The notes under the pieces were generated by a model that saw nothing but the letters and a program-made list of their open reading frames with translations, had not been told where the DNA came from and ran no database searches. From contig CAILMF010000038.1 of the NCBI GenBank assembly GCA_903835235.1, positions 1 through 64,000 on the forward strand: a stretch of 64,000 nt of DNA, in the 5' to 3' direction. The position numbers and the translations under genes were made by a program. Within the stretch, counting starts at the first letter, position 1, and each line of letters opens with the position of its first letter. The stretch is from an uncultured Rhodospirillales bacterium. Its GTDB lineage: Bacteria; Pseudomonadota; Alphaproteobacteria; Acetobacterales; Acetobacteraceae. Below, piece by piece: positions 14,001 to 29,000 of the stretch.

Positions 14001-17000
14001 CAACAGCATCGCCAACAGCGTCGTCGCCGGCAGCCTCGGCGGCAGCATCAAGGCCGCGACCGTGGCCGCCACCGCCACCGACCGCGCCGGCATGGACGCC
14101 ACCGTAGCCGCCGCCTCGGCCAGCGTCGCGATCGGCTCCAACGGCGCCATCGGTCTGGCGATTGCGGTGGCGCTGGCCGACAACCTGGTGGACAACACCA
14201 CGCTGGCGGTTCTGGGCGACACCAAGGTGGTCTCGGCCGGCGGCGTGCAGGTGATCGCCACCAGCGCGATCGAGGCCGATGTATTCGGCGTCGCCGCCTC
14301 GCTGACGGTGGCGGGCTCGGGCAGCATCGCCGGCGCGGTCAGCTTCGCGGTGGCCGATGTGGGCAACACCATCAAGGGCAGCACCACTGCGGTGGTGCGC
14401 GACAGCACGGCGGCCGATGGCCAGGGCCTGGTGGCCGGTGGCACGGTGGTGATCCGCGCCATCGACCAGAGCTGCATCGACGCCAGCGACATCGCCGCCG
14501 CGATCTCCGTGGCGGTGGGCGGCTCGCTCGCCCTCAGCGCCGCCGGCGCCGTGGCATTGGCCGAAAGCAAGCAGAGCAGCACGCTGTTTGCCGGCATCGT
14601 CAATGCCGATGTGGCGGTGAGCAATGGCGGCATCGATATCGACGCGATCCGCGCCGGCTGCATCGAGACGGTGGTGGACGCCGCGGCGGCGAGCGTGACG
14701 GTCGGCGGCACCATGGCGTTCGGCATCGCCGGCGCCGGGGTCAAGGCGGTCAACAGCATCAGCGGCAGCACCAGCGCCGGCATCGATGGCGCCTCCATCG
14801 TCAGCGCGACCGGCCAGGTGACGCTGGACGCGACCGACACCTCCACCATCCACGCCGAGGTCGCCGCCATGGCGGTGACGGTGAGCGGCTCGGGCAGCAT
14901 CTCGGGCGGGCTCGCGGTGGCGGTGACCCTGGCCGAGAACCGGATCTCGGGCGCTACCATTGCTCGCATCGACGGCGCCACGGTGACCGGCGGCGGCCGC
15001 GAATTGCACGTGATGGCGCTTAACGACGCCAGCATCGATGCGGTGGGCGTCGCCGCGGCGCTCAGCGTCAGCGGCTCGGGCGCGGCCGCGCTCAGCCTTT
15101 CGGCGGCCGGCGCGGTGCTGACCAACACCATGACCAACAGGGTGCAGGCCCTGGTGCAGGGTGGCGCCGAGGTGACCGCCAACGGCGCCATCGTCGTGCA
15201 GGCGCGCGATCTGTCGAGCATCGACGCCACAGTGGTGGCGGCGGCGCTCAGCGTCAGCGGCAGCGGCGCGTTCAGCCTTACCCTCAGCCTGGCGATCTCG
15301 GACGCGACCAACAAGTACGGCAGCACGGTGCAGGCGCTGGTCGATGCCGCCCAGGTCGCCTCGCTGGGCAATGGCGTCACCATCGCGGCGCAGGCGGATG
15401 CCGAGGTGAAGGCAACCTCGGTCGCGGTCGGCGTCGCGATCTCGGCGGCGGGCGGCGTCTCGGTCGGCATCACCGGCGCCGGCGCCATGGCCACCAGCCG
15501 TTCCACCGCGCAGGTGCAGGCCGGCATCACCGGCGGCAGCAGCGTCGACGCCGCCGGCACGGCACTGCTCCAGGCCTCGGATGACTCGACGCTGGACACC
15601 AAGGTGGTGGCAGCCAGCGTGGCCGTTTCGGTCGCCGGCGCGGCCAGCGTCTCGGTCGCGGTGGCGGTTGCCAGCGCCCAGAACATCGCCAATTCCAGCG
15701 TCGGCACGCTGGTCGAAGACTCCACCCTCTCCGCCGCCAGCGTGACGCTGGATGCCACCAACACCCTCGGTATCGCCGCCCGGTCCACCGCCGTGGCCGC
15801 CAGCCTGGCCGCCGCGGCCGGCGCCGGCATCAGCGTCAGCGTCGCCGCCGCGCTCGCCAGCAACAGCGTCGCCGCCACGGTGACCTCGGTGATCCGCGAC
15901 GCCGGCACCGCCATGAGCCCCGGGGTTTCCGGCCTGCTCGGCGTGCAGGTGAACGCGACCGACAGCTTCGACGCCAGCGCCAAGGCCCTGGCCACCTCGG
16001 TCGCGATCAGCGGCGGCTTCGCGGCCATCTCGGTGGCGGTGGCGGCGGCTTCGGCCACCAACACCAATGCCGCCAGCACCCTGGCCGGGATCGACCATTC
16101 CGCCGTGCGCACCCTGACCGGCGACGTGGTGGTGCTGGCAAACTCCACCTCCACCCTCTCGGCCACCCCGGACGCGATCGCCGCGGCGGTCGCGATCGGC
16201 TTCGGCGCGGCCGCTTCCGGCACCGGCGCGGTGGCGAAGAACACCAGCACCGCCAGCATCGCCGCGACCATCTCCGATGGCTCGGACGTGAACGCCTACG
16301 GTACCGTGCGGGTGGCGGCGCATGACCTGTCCGACGCCACCGCGCGGCTGGTCAGCGCCGCGGTCTCGGGCGGGCTGACCGGCGCCGCCATCGCGGTCGG
16401 CCTGGCCGACAACATCCTGAAGAACACCACCACCGCGGCGGTGACCGATTCCACCGTGCAGGCGCGCGGCCGGCTCGGCATCATCATCGACGCGGATTCC
16501 ACCCAGGACACCGAGACCACCGCTTCGGTCGACGCCATTGCCATCGCGCTCGGCGGCGCCGGGGCGGGTGGCGATGCCGAGACGGTGGTGCGCTCCACGG
16601 TCGAAGCCTATGCGCGCAACTCCACGCTGCGCGCCATGTCCGGCGGCGTCACCATTGACGCCGATTCCAGCCACGACAGCACCACCCGCGCCATCGGCGG
16701 CGCGGCCACCATCGGCGCGGCCATTGCGGTGATGGTCGCCGATATCGATATCGGCGGCGCGACCCGCGCCTTTGCCGATGGCAACATGCTGGTGGAATCC
16801 AGCCGACTTTCCATCACCGCCACTTCGCTGGCGAAGGCCGACCCGGTGGTGCAGGCGGTGACGCTGGGCTTCGCCGGCGGCGCCGGGGTGCAGGTGCTGG
16901 CCAGCATCTCGCGCGACACCGAAGCCTATGCCGGCACCCGCGCCGGCACCGCGCCGGGCAGCCTGACCACGCTGAACGTGACCGGCGGCACGGTCTATAT

Positions 17001-20000
17001 CGGTGCCGACGCCAACCTGACCGCCACCACCCGCAGCGCCGGCGAGCCGAAGGACCAGGGCAACCCCGGCTCGGTTTCCGGCGCGGTCAGCATCGCCGCG
17101 GGCATCGGCGTAGCTGCGGCCGCTGGCAAGGCGCTGATCCTGGCCGACACGCTGGCCTATGTAGGCGAGAAGACGCTGCTGACCGCCGGCAAGCTGGACG
17201 TGGTGGCCAGCAGCACCGAGACCGCCAACGCGCAGCTGGTCGTCGGCGGCGGCGGCATCCTGGCCGGCGGCGCCGGGGCCACCGCGCGCGCCAGGATCAC
17301 CAGCAACACCGAGGCCTTCACCGGCGCCCGCACCGGCAACGCGCCCAGCGCCGGCGGCCTGGCCGACATCGACATCGCCGCCGGGCTGGGCAAGACCGAT
17401 GGCGGCGTGGGCATCACTGCCAGCTCCATCCGCAACGCCACCGCGCTGACCAGCGGGGTCAGCGGCGGCAGCTTGTCCGCCACACTGCTGCAGCCGCGTG
17501 CCGATGTGGCCGGCGGCGTGCGCGCGGGAGTTGGCGAGAACACCTCGCTGCACGCGGCGCGGCTGGATATCAAGGCCGACGGCGTGCAGATGAACGCCAC
17601 GGCGACCGGCTACGCCCAGGGCTACAGCCTGTTCTCCAGCATCAACACCTTGCAAGCGCAGGCCACCGTGGCTGCCGAGGTCGCCGCCTTCATCGGCGCC
17701 GGCGCGGCCAGCCAGGCCACCACCGCAGCGCCGAGCGTCTCGGTGCGCGGCGCGGTGCTGGTCGACGCGGATTCCAGCATGGTGGCCAGCGCCACCGCCA
17801 ACAGCCTCGGCGCCGCTTTCGGTGGCCTGGCGCTGAGCGCGATTGCGCCGATCGCGACTGTCAGCGGTACGACCCGCGCCTTCGTGCGCGACTTGGTGCA
17901 GTTGAATGCGGCGTCGCTGACGCTGAACGCCGGCACGGACAAGGATCGGGCCGGCTACGCCGCCAACGCGCTGTCCAAGGTGGCCGGGCTTGCGCTGCTG
18001 GCCAGCGGCACCGCGGTGCGCGCCACCGCCACCGTCACCGGCACGGTGGAAGCCTTCATTGGCGCGTCGGCCGGCATCACACCGGTGCAGAACCCGGCCC
18101 GCGCGGTTGCGGTCAGCGGCAGCGTCGCGGTCAACGCGTATTCCACCATGGCTGCGAGCGCGACCATCGGCAATGTCGGCGCCTCGCTCGGCGCCACGGT
18201 CGGCGCCATGCTCAGCAAGGCCGAGGTCTCCGGCCTCACCCGCGCCTCGGCCGAGCAGGGCGCGCACGTGGTCGCCGGCTCGCTCGCGCTCAAGGCCGAT
18301 GGCATCTACACAGCGCTGGCCGACACCAACACGGTGAATGTCGGTGGGCTGGCGGGGATTGCGGTGGCCGAGGCCGAGGCGACCGTGAGCGGCCGGGTGG
18401 ACGCCCATGCGGGCAGCGCCTTCGGCCTGGCGCCGAGCACCAACCTGGCGCTGATCGACCTCGGCCAGGGTGCGCTGATGATCGGCGCGCGCGGCGAGAT
18501 GCGCGCGACGCCGACGGTGCAGGCGCCCAATGTCTCGGGCGGGGTCTCGCTTTCGGGCCTGAAGCTGCGCGCCACCATCAGCGGCGCGGTGCGTGGCTAT
18601 ATCGGCGAAGGTATCGCGCTCGACGCCGGCAGCGTGACCATCAGCGCCGACGGCAGCGTGATGCGCGCCCTGGCCGATGCCCAGACGCTGCATATCGGCG
18701 GACTGCTGGGCGGCGCGCGGGTGACCGCCGACGCCACGGTGAGTGGCGTTGTGGAAGCCTATATCGGCGCCAATGCCGCGTCCGATGCGCACAACATCAC
18801 CACCGATGTGGATGTTAATGCCGGCGCGGTGAAGCTGACCGCGGATGCGGCAATGACAGCCACCGCCAACGTGCATGGCGGCGGCTTTGGCGGCGTGGTG
18901 GCGGTGGCGGTGATGCGGCCGACCGCGACGGTGAGCGGCCGCACCAGCGCCTATGTGCGCGACGGCGTGACCCTGGATGCCGGCAGCCTGGCGATCAATG
19001 CCGGCAAGAACGCCAGCGACCGGGTAACCTATCTGGCGGAGGCGACGACCTCGCTGCTGGGGCTCAGCTTCGGCGTGGACGTTCAGGTGCTGAACGCCGA
19101 CGCCAACCTGACGGGCACGGTGGAAGCCTTCATCGGCGCCGCCGCTGGCCGCGTCGCGGGCGGCGCCCCGGGCGCGACGCTGCATGTGGCGGGCGCGGTG
19201 GCGGTGCTGGCGCGGTCCGACCTTGACGCGGTGGCCAATACCGACGGCGTTGGGGTGGGCCTGCTGGCCGCCGCGGCGGTGATGCAGCCGACCGCCCTGG
19301 CCGCGGGCCTCACCCGCGCCTATGCCGGCGACGGCACCAACCTGCGCAGCGGCGGGCTGAGCCTGACCGCCGATGGCGACGTGCGCGCGCAGGCCGATCT
19401 CACCGCGGTGGCGGTCTCGGGGCTTGGCGCGGGCACCGGCGCGGTGCCCACCGCGCGCGTCACCAGCATCGTCGATGCCTTTGTGGGCGAGAACGCCGAG
19501 ACCACGCGGGTGACCAACGGCAACATCTCCGTGCGCAACAACGCCGACGGGCGCGGCGACATCACGCTGCTGGCCAATGGCCGCACCGCTGCGCAGGCAA
19601 CCGCCTATGGCGGCAGCTTCGCCGGCGCGGCGGTGGTGAACGTCATCACCCCCACCGCCGAACTGGTGGGCGCGACGCGCGCCTATGTCGGGCCGCGGGT
19701 GAACCTGTTCGCCGGCAACATCACCGCCACCGCCACCGAGGTGGCCGCGCAGGCGTTGGCCAGCGCCACCGGCACCAACGGCGCGCTGGGCGTGACGGTG
19801 GGCATGTTCACCGCCGAAGCCGTGGCCAGCCGCGAGACCGAATCCTTCATCGGCCATCATTCGGTGCTGAACCTGGGCGGCAGCGCGATATCGCTGCACG
19901 CCGACACCACGCTCAACGACCCGATGGCCAAGGCGGTTGTGCTGGCCGGCAGCGGCGGCATGGTGAATGTCTCGGTCTACAGCGCCACCGCGCGGGTCGG

Positions 20001-23000
20001 CCGGCTGGATCCCGGCAACAGCAACAGCCAGGTTTCCGCCACCCGCGCCTATGTGGACCACGACGCCACGGTGAACGCCGGCTCGCTCAGCATGGTCGCG
20101 GATTCCAAGGCCAGCGCGCTGACCCAGCTGGCCACCGGCCAGATCAGCCTGGTGGGCGTGCAGGCCGTGGACGTGACCGCGACCACCGCGCAGGACACCG
20201 AAGCCTATGTGGGCCGCGACGCCAGCGTGCAGCTGAGCGGCGCGCTGGTGCTGGACGCCAATGGCAGCTCCACCGCCAGCGCCAGCATCACCAGCGTCTC
20301 GGTCGCGGCGATCGGCGTGAACGCGCTGACCGTCTCCACCATCATCGACAGCAACACCCGCGCCTTCATCGGCGAAGGCGTGGACGTGGATGCCGCCAGC
20401 GTCGCGGTCACCGCCGACGCCACCCATTCGGTGGTCGGGAACCTCAACAGCGGCGGCTTCGCGGCGCTGCTGGAGGTGAGCGTGCTGCGGGTGGAGGCCA
20501 AGGACACCGGCCTGGTGGAAGCGCGGATCGGGCCTTCCGGCGCCGGCAGCGCCAGCAACCGCAGCGAAGTGACCGCGACCGGCCCGGGCGGGATCACGGT
20601 GGCGGCCAACCTGACCTCGACGGTGGAAGCCAAGCCGGTGCTGCGCGGCTTCTCGCTGGTGGGCGTCGGCGGTTCCAACCGCGCGCAGGCCACCCAGGCG
20701 GCGGTGGTGCTGGCCGAGATTGGCGGCTGGGCCGATGTGCAGGCGCAGGCCGGCGATGTCACCGTGCAGGCCGGGCTGGTGGACCGCACCTACGCCGCCG
20801 CCGCCAATGTCGGCGCGGCGCTTGGCGTGGGGGTGACCACCGCGCGGGCCGATGCCGACGACCACGCCAGCGTGACCGCCGAGGTGGCGGCACATGCCTC
20901 GGTGGCGGCGGGCGGCCGCTCGGGCGATATCAGGATCTCGGCGCTGCACAACTACACCGACGCGGATGGCTACCTCACGCTCGACGACGACGGCAAGGGC
21001 GTGCTCGCCTCGGCGCAGAACGTCGCCGCCGCGGCGCTGGTTGCGGGCACCGCCGCCCACGTCACCGCCGAGGCCAATACCGCGGTGGCCGCCACGGTGG
21101 AGGCGGCGGCGACGCTGAGCGCGCTGGGCGGCTTCATCTCGGTGGTTTCGCGCAACGGCAACAACGCGCGTTCGGTGCTGCGTTCCGCCGCCGGCGCGCT
21201 GATCTCGGTTACCACCGGCACCGCCACCCCCACCGCCACCGGCAGCACCACCACCAGCTTCCTCGGCAATGTCGGGGTGGCCGGCGCGGTGGGTGCCAAC
21301 CGGCTGAACGTACTGGCGGACGCCCTCACCACCGCCGACAGCGCGCTGACCTCGGCCGCCGGCGGGCTGGTGGCGGTGGGTACCGGCACGGTGAATGCCA
21401 CGGCCACGCCCGTGCTGACGGTGAATTTCGGCGGCAGCACCTCGCGCATCCATGTCGCCGGCGACATCACGGTGACCGCGAGCCAGGCGACCGATGCCGA
21501 CAGCAAGGCGCAGGGCAGCTCGGGCGGCTTCGTCGATGTGGGCAACCTGAACTCCAACGCCACCGCCACGCCCAACGTGGCCCTGGTGGTGGGCGGCGCC
21601 GACCAGGTGGAGGCCGGCGGCACCATCACCCTGCTGGCGCAGCATGGCGGCACGGTGGCGCCCACCAGCGACGGCACGGTACTGTCCTTCACCGGCGCCA
21701 ACCCGGGCGCCGGCGCCACCACGCCGGGCGCCACCAACTACGTCAGCTTCAGCCTGGCGCACAACCTGGCCACCGGCGCGGTGGTGCGTGCGGAAGCCGG
21801 CATCGGCGGCGGGCTGATGGCGGGCAACAGCTACGGCGTGGTGGTGCGCGACGACCACTCGATCTACCTCGGCGGCACCTTCCAGGGCACCCGCGTCAAC
21901 ACCGCCACCGACACCATCACCTTCGGCATCAATGCGCCAGGCAGCGGCTTCCAGGCGGCGCCGCACAACCTGCACACCGGCGAATACGTCTACTACTTCG
22001 ACAACGGCCTCACCCCGGTGGGCGGGCTGACCAGCGGCAACCGCTACCGCGTGACGGTGGTGAGCGAGACCGAGGTGAAGCTGCTCGACGCCAGCATCAC
22101 GCCGGCCAGCGTCAGCATCGGCCGCGGCGCGATCTCCGGCAGCACCATCACCAAAGCCAACAGCTTCAGCAATGGCGATGCGGTCACCTACCACCTGGTG
22201 GACCCGACCGAGTTCAGCGCCGGCTTCGTGGACGTGGCGGTTTCCGGCAGCACGGTGACCGCGACCGACAACAACCGCATCTACATTGCGGGCCACGGCT
22301 TCAGCGAAGGCGCGCAGGTGAAGTACCGCACCGACGGCGCGGCGATTGCCTTGGCCGGCGGCGGCACGCTGAGCAATGGTGGCATCTACGTGGTGCATGT
22401 GGTGGACGCCAACAACATCCGGCTCAGCACCACCGCCGCGCCCGGCACGGTGCTGGACCTGGTGCGCAATACCGGCAGCACCGCCACGCATTCGCTGCGC
22501 CTGACCGCGAACGAGGCCCTGCCTGGCCTGACCGATGGCGGCGTCTATTTCATCCGCAACGCCTCGGCCAGCAGCTTCCAGCTGGCCAGCAGCCCTGGCG
22601 GCGCGGCGCTCAGCTTCAGCCTGGGCAGCCTGACCAGCGGCGGCCAGCACGGGTTCGCGCGCGAGGGCAACAACCTCACCTCGGCCGGCGGTGCCGGCAC
22701 GCACCTGCTGACGCTCGACCTCAGCTCGGCTGGGGCCGGCAGGTTCAGCGGCATCGGCGACATCTCGGCCGCCAGCGGCGCGGCTTCGGGCAACCAGCAG
22801 ATCACCGCCAGCACCACCGGCGTGGGCGGCGGCTTCATCCAGGTGGACAGCGCCTCGGCCACCGCCACCGAGACGGTGACCACCAACCTGACCATCCAGG
22901 CCGGCGCGAACCTGACCGCGCGGGACATCGTGGCCCGCACCGACAGCCATGTTTCCACCTATGCCGTCTCCGACGGCCAGGGTGGCGGCTTCGTGGCGGT

Positions 23001-26000
23001 GGGCGACGCTACGGCGACCGCCCATGGCACCAACTACAGCACGCTGTCGGTGGCGAATGGCGCGGTGCTGCTGGCCAGCCATGACCTCAACCTGGAAAGC
23101 TACACCGCCAGCGACGTGCAGACCCTGGCCACGGTGGGCACTGGCGGCCTCGGCGCGGGGGCAAACTCGTCCAGTTCCTCCGACATCCGCTACCAGTCCA
23201 AGGTGCAGGTGGCCGGCGCGCTGACCGCGGCCGGCACGCTGACGGTCGGCTCGCGCTCCGCGGCCAATGCCGAGGCGACCTCGCGCTCCAACGTCACCGC
23301 CGGCCTGGCCGGGGCCGACGCCGATGCCGATACCAATATCGGCAACGGCAACGAGAACAACGCGCTGACCAGCACCGCGGTGCAGAGCACGGCCAGGCTG
23401 AACGCCAGCCAGGTGGTGCTGACCGCCACCGCCGAAAATCTGCGCAGCGTGGCCGATGCGCGCAGCGACATCACCGCGCTGGGCGCGCTGGTCAGCGCCA
23501 CGGCCAATGCGCGCGACACCTCGCGCACCGTCATCTCGCTGGCCGGCGGCTCGGTCATCACCGGCACGCAGTCGGTGCGGCTCGACGCCGAGATCAGCGG
23601 CGTGGACAGCAACTCCTACGCCAGCGCCAAGCTGTTCGCAGTGGGCGGTACCACCAATGCCAATGCCTATTCGCCACTGGACACGCGGGTGAAGATCGAG
23701 GGCATGGACAATGCCCTGCTGTACACGGCGGACCTGACGGTCATCGCCCAGCAGGTCGCGCCCTCCGCCCTCTCGGACTCGCACCGCGACGACGGCCTGC
23801 TGATCTTCGGCTCGGATCATCACGACACCACGCACAACACGCTGCGCCAGGTCTTCTGGGAAGCCACGGTGGTGATGCTGGGCGAAGCCAACCCGGAACT
23901 GGTGGTGGATGCCGCGGGCCGGATCGTCACCAAGGTGAATGTGGAGGTGGCCGGCGGCTACCAGCTGGGCGACCTGATCCTGACCCCCGAGATTGTGGTG
24001 ACTGCGCTGGACTACGACACGGTGCCGCGCGCCCGCTTCTACGCCAATGACCTCTCCGGTACGCCGGTCGCGGAGATCTGGGGCAATGCCGGTTCGTTCG
24101 AATACAAGCGCACCTGGGACAGCGTCCGCATCACCAACTATTCGGCGAAGAATCTGCGCACCAACCTGATCGATGTGGCGGCCTTCGGCGGCACCATCGA
24201 CATTGCGGTGGACATGATCCACGGGCCGACGCCCAACCCCGCCAACAACGTGTCCTTGAACAAGGACAACCCGAACCTGCCGGGGCCGGTCCCGACCTTC
24301 GAGTTCGACCTGAATCAGACCTTCGCCCGCACCCAGGTGGTAATCTCCAACCTGCAGCCCGGCGGCATCGCGGCTTCCGACATCATCCTGGACGGGCGGA
24401 TCGAGAACCCGATCGGCTTCACCACCATCCTGAACCAGCGCGGCAATATCCGCGCCGATGCGGACAGCGATGTCGAGTTGATCCGCACCAACGTGCTGAG
24501 CCTGAACGCGCAGGGCGGCTCGATCGGCCGCCAAGCGAGCATGCTGGCGCCGCGCAACCCGATCTCGGTGGAACTGGTGCGCTTCACGGACCGCAACGGC
24601 ACGCTGCGCACCATGAACGCCACCGCCGACGCCACCGGCGACGTGGTGCTGGACCTGACCGCCTTCGATCGCGCCGACGCCGCGCTGGGCGGCAATTTCT
24701 CGCTCACCGTGCCGATCCAGCGGATCACCGCCGGCGACGACGTCGACGTGGTGGTGAACGACAGCAAGGAGGGCATCGGCGGCAGCGGCATTGCCGATGT
24801 CCTCATCAGCCTGTTCGACCCGCCGGTTGCCGGCGCCTATAGCGTGCTTCCCTATCGGTCGCACTTCCGGCCCGAGGTGGTTGACCCGGGTCTGGTGCGG
24901 ATCGACCGCGCCTTCGGCACCGACGCCTACGAGATCGACAGCACCTACAGCTTCACCGCGGTGCGGGCGGGCGACGATATCGACATCGGCCATGTCACCA
25001 CCACCGCCGGCTTCGGCGAGCCACGCAGCTACGCCACCACCAGTATCGGCGGCGCGCCCTATGGGTCCGCCGTGGTGGCCGATGCCGTGCCGGATACCGT
25101 GGTGGCCTTCACCATCAACACCGACGTGGCCTGGACCGGCGGCACCTCCGACGACGGCGTGCCGCAGATCTTCCTCACCACCAACGGCAACATCGGCGCC
25201 ACCGAGCTGGTGGGCGACATGCTGGTGGGGCACATCCACTCCACCGGCGGCGACGTGACGCTGCGTTCCGCGCTGCGCATCCTCGACGCCGACGGCATGC
25301 CGAGCATCGACGTGACCGGCGGCAACATCGCGCTGTATTCCGGCATTGGCAGTAACAAGATCCCCGGCACGCTGGGTGGCATCGGCCAGCCGGGTGACTT
25401 CCTGGAGGTGAACACCGACCGCAACGGCAGCGGCGGCAAGCTGGCCGCCTACGACATCATGGCCGCGGTGAACCAGGGCATCTTCATCGACGAGCTGACC
25501 GGCAACATGCCGGTGGCGGAGGTTTGGACCAAGGCCAATGTCTCGCTGCGCACGGTTGGCGGGTCGATCCTGGACGCCGAGAAGGACCTGGCGGCCGATG
25601 TGCTGGGCCATGCGGTGGATATCGACGCCAACGGCAAGGGCGCGACCATCGGCACGCTGAGCGACGACCTCGAGATTGACAGCTCACGCGGGGTGCCGGT
25701 GCTGGCGCTGGATGCCGCCGGCCCCGACGTGGCGCTGGAAGCCAGCGCGGGCGTGTTCGTCACCGAGACCAGCGGCGCGCTGCGGCTGCTGCTGGCGCAT
25801 GCCTATGGCGGCGACATCCGGCTGACGGTGCGGGAATCCGCCGCGCTGGGCGAGGACTTCCAGCTGGTGAAGCAGGGCACCGCGCGCTTCGCCGAAAGCA
25901 ACAGTCGCGACCCCGGCCACCAGGACGACGCCGAGCGCGTGCTGGCCAACGGCCTGGTCTTCGCCGAAACCGGCCGCGTAAGCCTGTACGTGGGCGACAA

Positions 26001-29000
26001 CGTCGCGCTGCACCAGAACAGCTTCGTCGTCGCTGCCGGTGATATCGCGATCTACGGCGACAACCTGAACCTGGATGCCGGCTACGGCACGGTGATGGAC
26101 CTGCGCGGCGTGCTGATGGCCGGCGCCAATCTGGTGGTGCCGGGCAACCAGTCCGGCGCGAACCCGATCGGCCTGGCGCTGCCGACCGTCACCGCGCCGA
26201 CCGCGACCTTCCGCATCTACGGCAATGGCGACGCCGACCGCATCAACTTCGGCGACCCGAGCGGCGTCACCGGCGCCACCGGCATCGGCGCCGATGGCTA
26301 TGTCTATATCGGCTCGCGCACCGAGGTGTATGGCGGCGCCGGCGAGGACCGGCTGCGGGTGTACTATCTGCAGGACAGCTTTACCGTCACCTCGCCGACG
26401 CAGTTGCAGGCGCTGGTCGCATTCGGCGCGCAGAACGCCGACCACACGTTGACACTCGACGGCGGCCTGGGCGGCGACACCTACGAGGTTTTCACCCTGG
26501 GCAGCAATGGCCCCGACCAGCGCAACTACATCGTCAATGTCTACGACAGCGGGCCGGATGCGGATGTGCCGGACGACCTGTTCATCTATGGTCGCGACAG
26601 CGCGGCGAACGGCATCGACACCTCGACCGGCCTGGCCTATGCCACCGACGACATCTTCCTGCTGCGCGCCGCCATGCCGAGCCAGGCGATCAACGGCGGC
26701 CAGAACACCCAGGGCGGCGGCAACACTCTGGCGACGGCCTATGTGGCGCTGGTGCACGGGCCGGTGGGCCCCTACCTCGACACCGCCCAGGGCAACGAGG
26801 CAACCGGTGAGGTGCAGCGGATCTACTACGACCGCGGCATCAACGGCCGGCTGACGGTGGAAGGGCGCGGCGGCAACGACGCCTTCTTCGTCGACGACAG
26901 CATAGTGACCGCCACGCTGGATGCCGGCGCCGGCGACGACACGGTGCAGGTGGGCCAGCTGTTCGGCACCGCGCGCGACGTGGCTAGCGGCGGGCTGCTG
27001 CCGGGCGACGTGTTCCCGCGCATCGCCGCCACCACCCGCGGCTGGCTGAGCCCTGGCAATGGCGCGCCGATGCTGGTGCATGGCGGCACCGGCAACGATA
27101 GCATCACGGTCTACGCCAACCGGGCCGAGCTGCGGGTGGAAGGCGATGACGGCACCGACCTGGTGACGGTACGCGCCTTCGCCATGGCGCAGCTGGGCCA
27201 GAGCGACCCGCGCAGCAACCAGCAGGGCGGCTACGGCATCCTGCTCGACCCCGCGACCGGCGCGGCGACGCCGCAGATCGGCGTGGTCAGCAGCGTGGTG
27301 CAGCGGCTGGGCGGCCCGGGCGACGAGGTGCGCTACAACCTCAACGCGCCGGTTTCGGTCGATGGCGGCACCGGCTTCGACAAGCTGGTGGTGCTGGGCA
27401 CCGAATACGCCGACGACCTGGTGGTGGACAGCAAGGGCGTGGCCGGCGCCGGGCTTGGCGTGCGCAATGCACGCGTGGAAGTGGTCGAGGCCGACGGCAT
27501 GGAAGGCGACGACCAGTTCTTCGTGCAGTCCACCGCGCGGGGCACCGCCTACCGGGTGATCGGCGGGCTGGGCTCGGATGTCATCAACGTGGCCGGCGAT
27601 GTCAGCGAGGACATCGTGACCCGCGAGCTGGAAGGCCTGGCCGGCGCGGTCGACCACCTGGTGACCTCGCAGGACCCGAACTACAACGGCCTGGCGGCGG
27701 CGGGCTTCGCCTACAACGTGGCCACCAACACCCAGGGCATGGTGGTGATCGAGGAGAGCGGTGGCTTCACCGCCGTGCGCGAAGGCGGGCCCGGCGCGGC
27801 CGATGCCTATACTGTGCGGCTGGCCCGCGCGCTGAACCCGGGCGAGGTTGTCTACGTCACCGTCTCGGCCGCGCGCAGCAGCCAGGAAGAAGCCTCCAAC
27901 AGCTTCGCCAACCCCGCGCCGCTGGCCAATGGCCCGGGCGACAGCGTGTGGCTGAGCACCAAGGCCTCGCTGGGCTCGCCGGGCGCGGAGCAGTTCCAGC
28001 GCAACGTCACCATAAATGGCGCGTTGGTGGCGGTGCCGAACCGCGCGCTGGTGCTGAGGTTCGATTCCACCAACTGGTCCACCGGGCAGTCGGTGTTCGT
28101 CTATGCGCCGGACGACCCGCGCGCCGAGGGCGAGCGCGTGGTGGTGGTGCAGCACAGCGTGCTCTCGGGCCCGTATGACTATGCCAGCGCCAGCATCCGC
28201 AACGTGGAAGTCACGGTGCGCGACAACGACACGCCGGGCGTGCAGCTGTACGAGCTGAAGACCTACAACGCCAAGGGGGGCAGCTTCGTCGAGGATGGCC
28301 GCACCATGGTCATCGAGGGCGATGCCAAGAGCCGGCTGGACGACCAGGTGCTGGTGCAGTTGGCCAGCCGGCCGGCCGCCGGCACCCAGGTGGTGGTGGA
28401 CCTGGTGCTGGACGAGGGCGCGGACCAGCAGATCTGCATCGGCAATGCCCTGGCCGACCCGCGGATGCGGCTGGTGGACAATCGCTGGCAGGTCACCTTC
28501 ACCGCCCTGGACTGGGACAAGCCGGTGCTGCTGGACATCCAGGCGCGTGACGACGCGCGCAAGGAGGACACCACCACTGTGCTGATCGGCTTCGCCCGCA
28601 ACGCCGCCACCACCGATGCCAACTACCTGTTCCCCAACCTGCGCGCCGGCGCGGCGCAACTGGCGGTGACAGTGGTGGACAACGACACCGCCGGCGTGGT
28701 GACGGTGCAGAGCAACGCCAGCACGCTGCTGACCCGCGACACGCTGTTCACCGAGGCCAACGAGACCCGCACCGACAGCTACGGCATCCGCCTGACCCAG
28801 CAGCCCACCGCCGAGGTGAAGGTGGCGCTGCTGACCGATGGCCTGGCCGATGTGCTGTTCGTCAACGGCATGGCGGCGCAATACCAGGCGGTCGGGCAAC
28901 TGCGCGCCTCGGCCGGGTTCGACGGCGCGGTCATCCTCAGGAACGGCGCCACCGGCTTCGGCGAGATCGCGCGCGGGTCGGGCGCCGAAAGCGGCAGCTT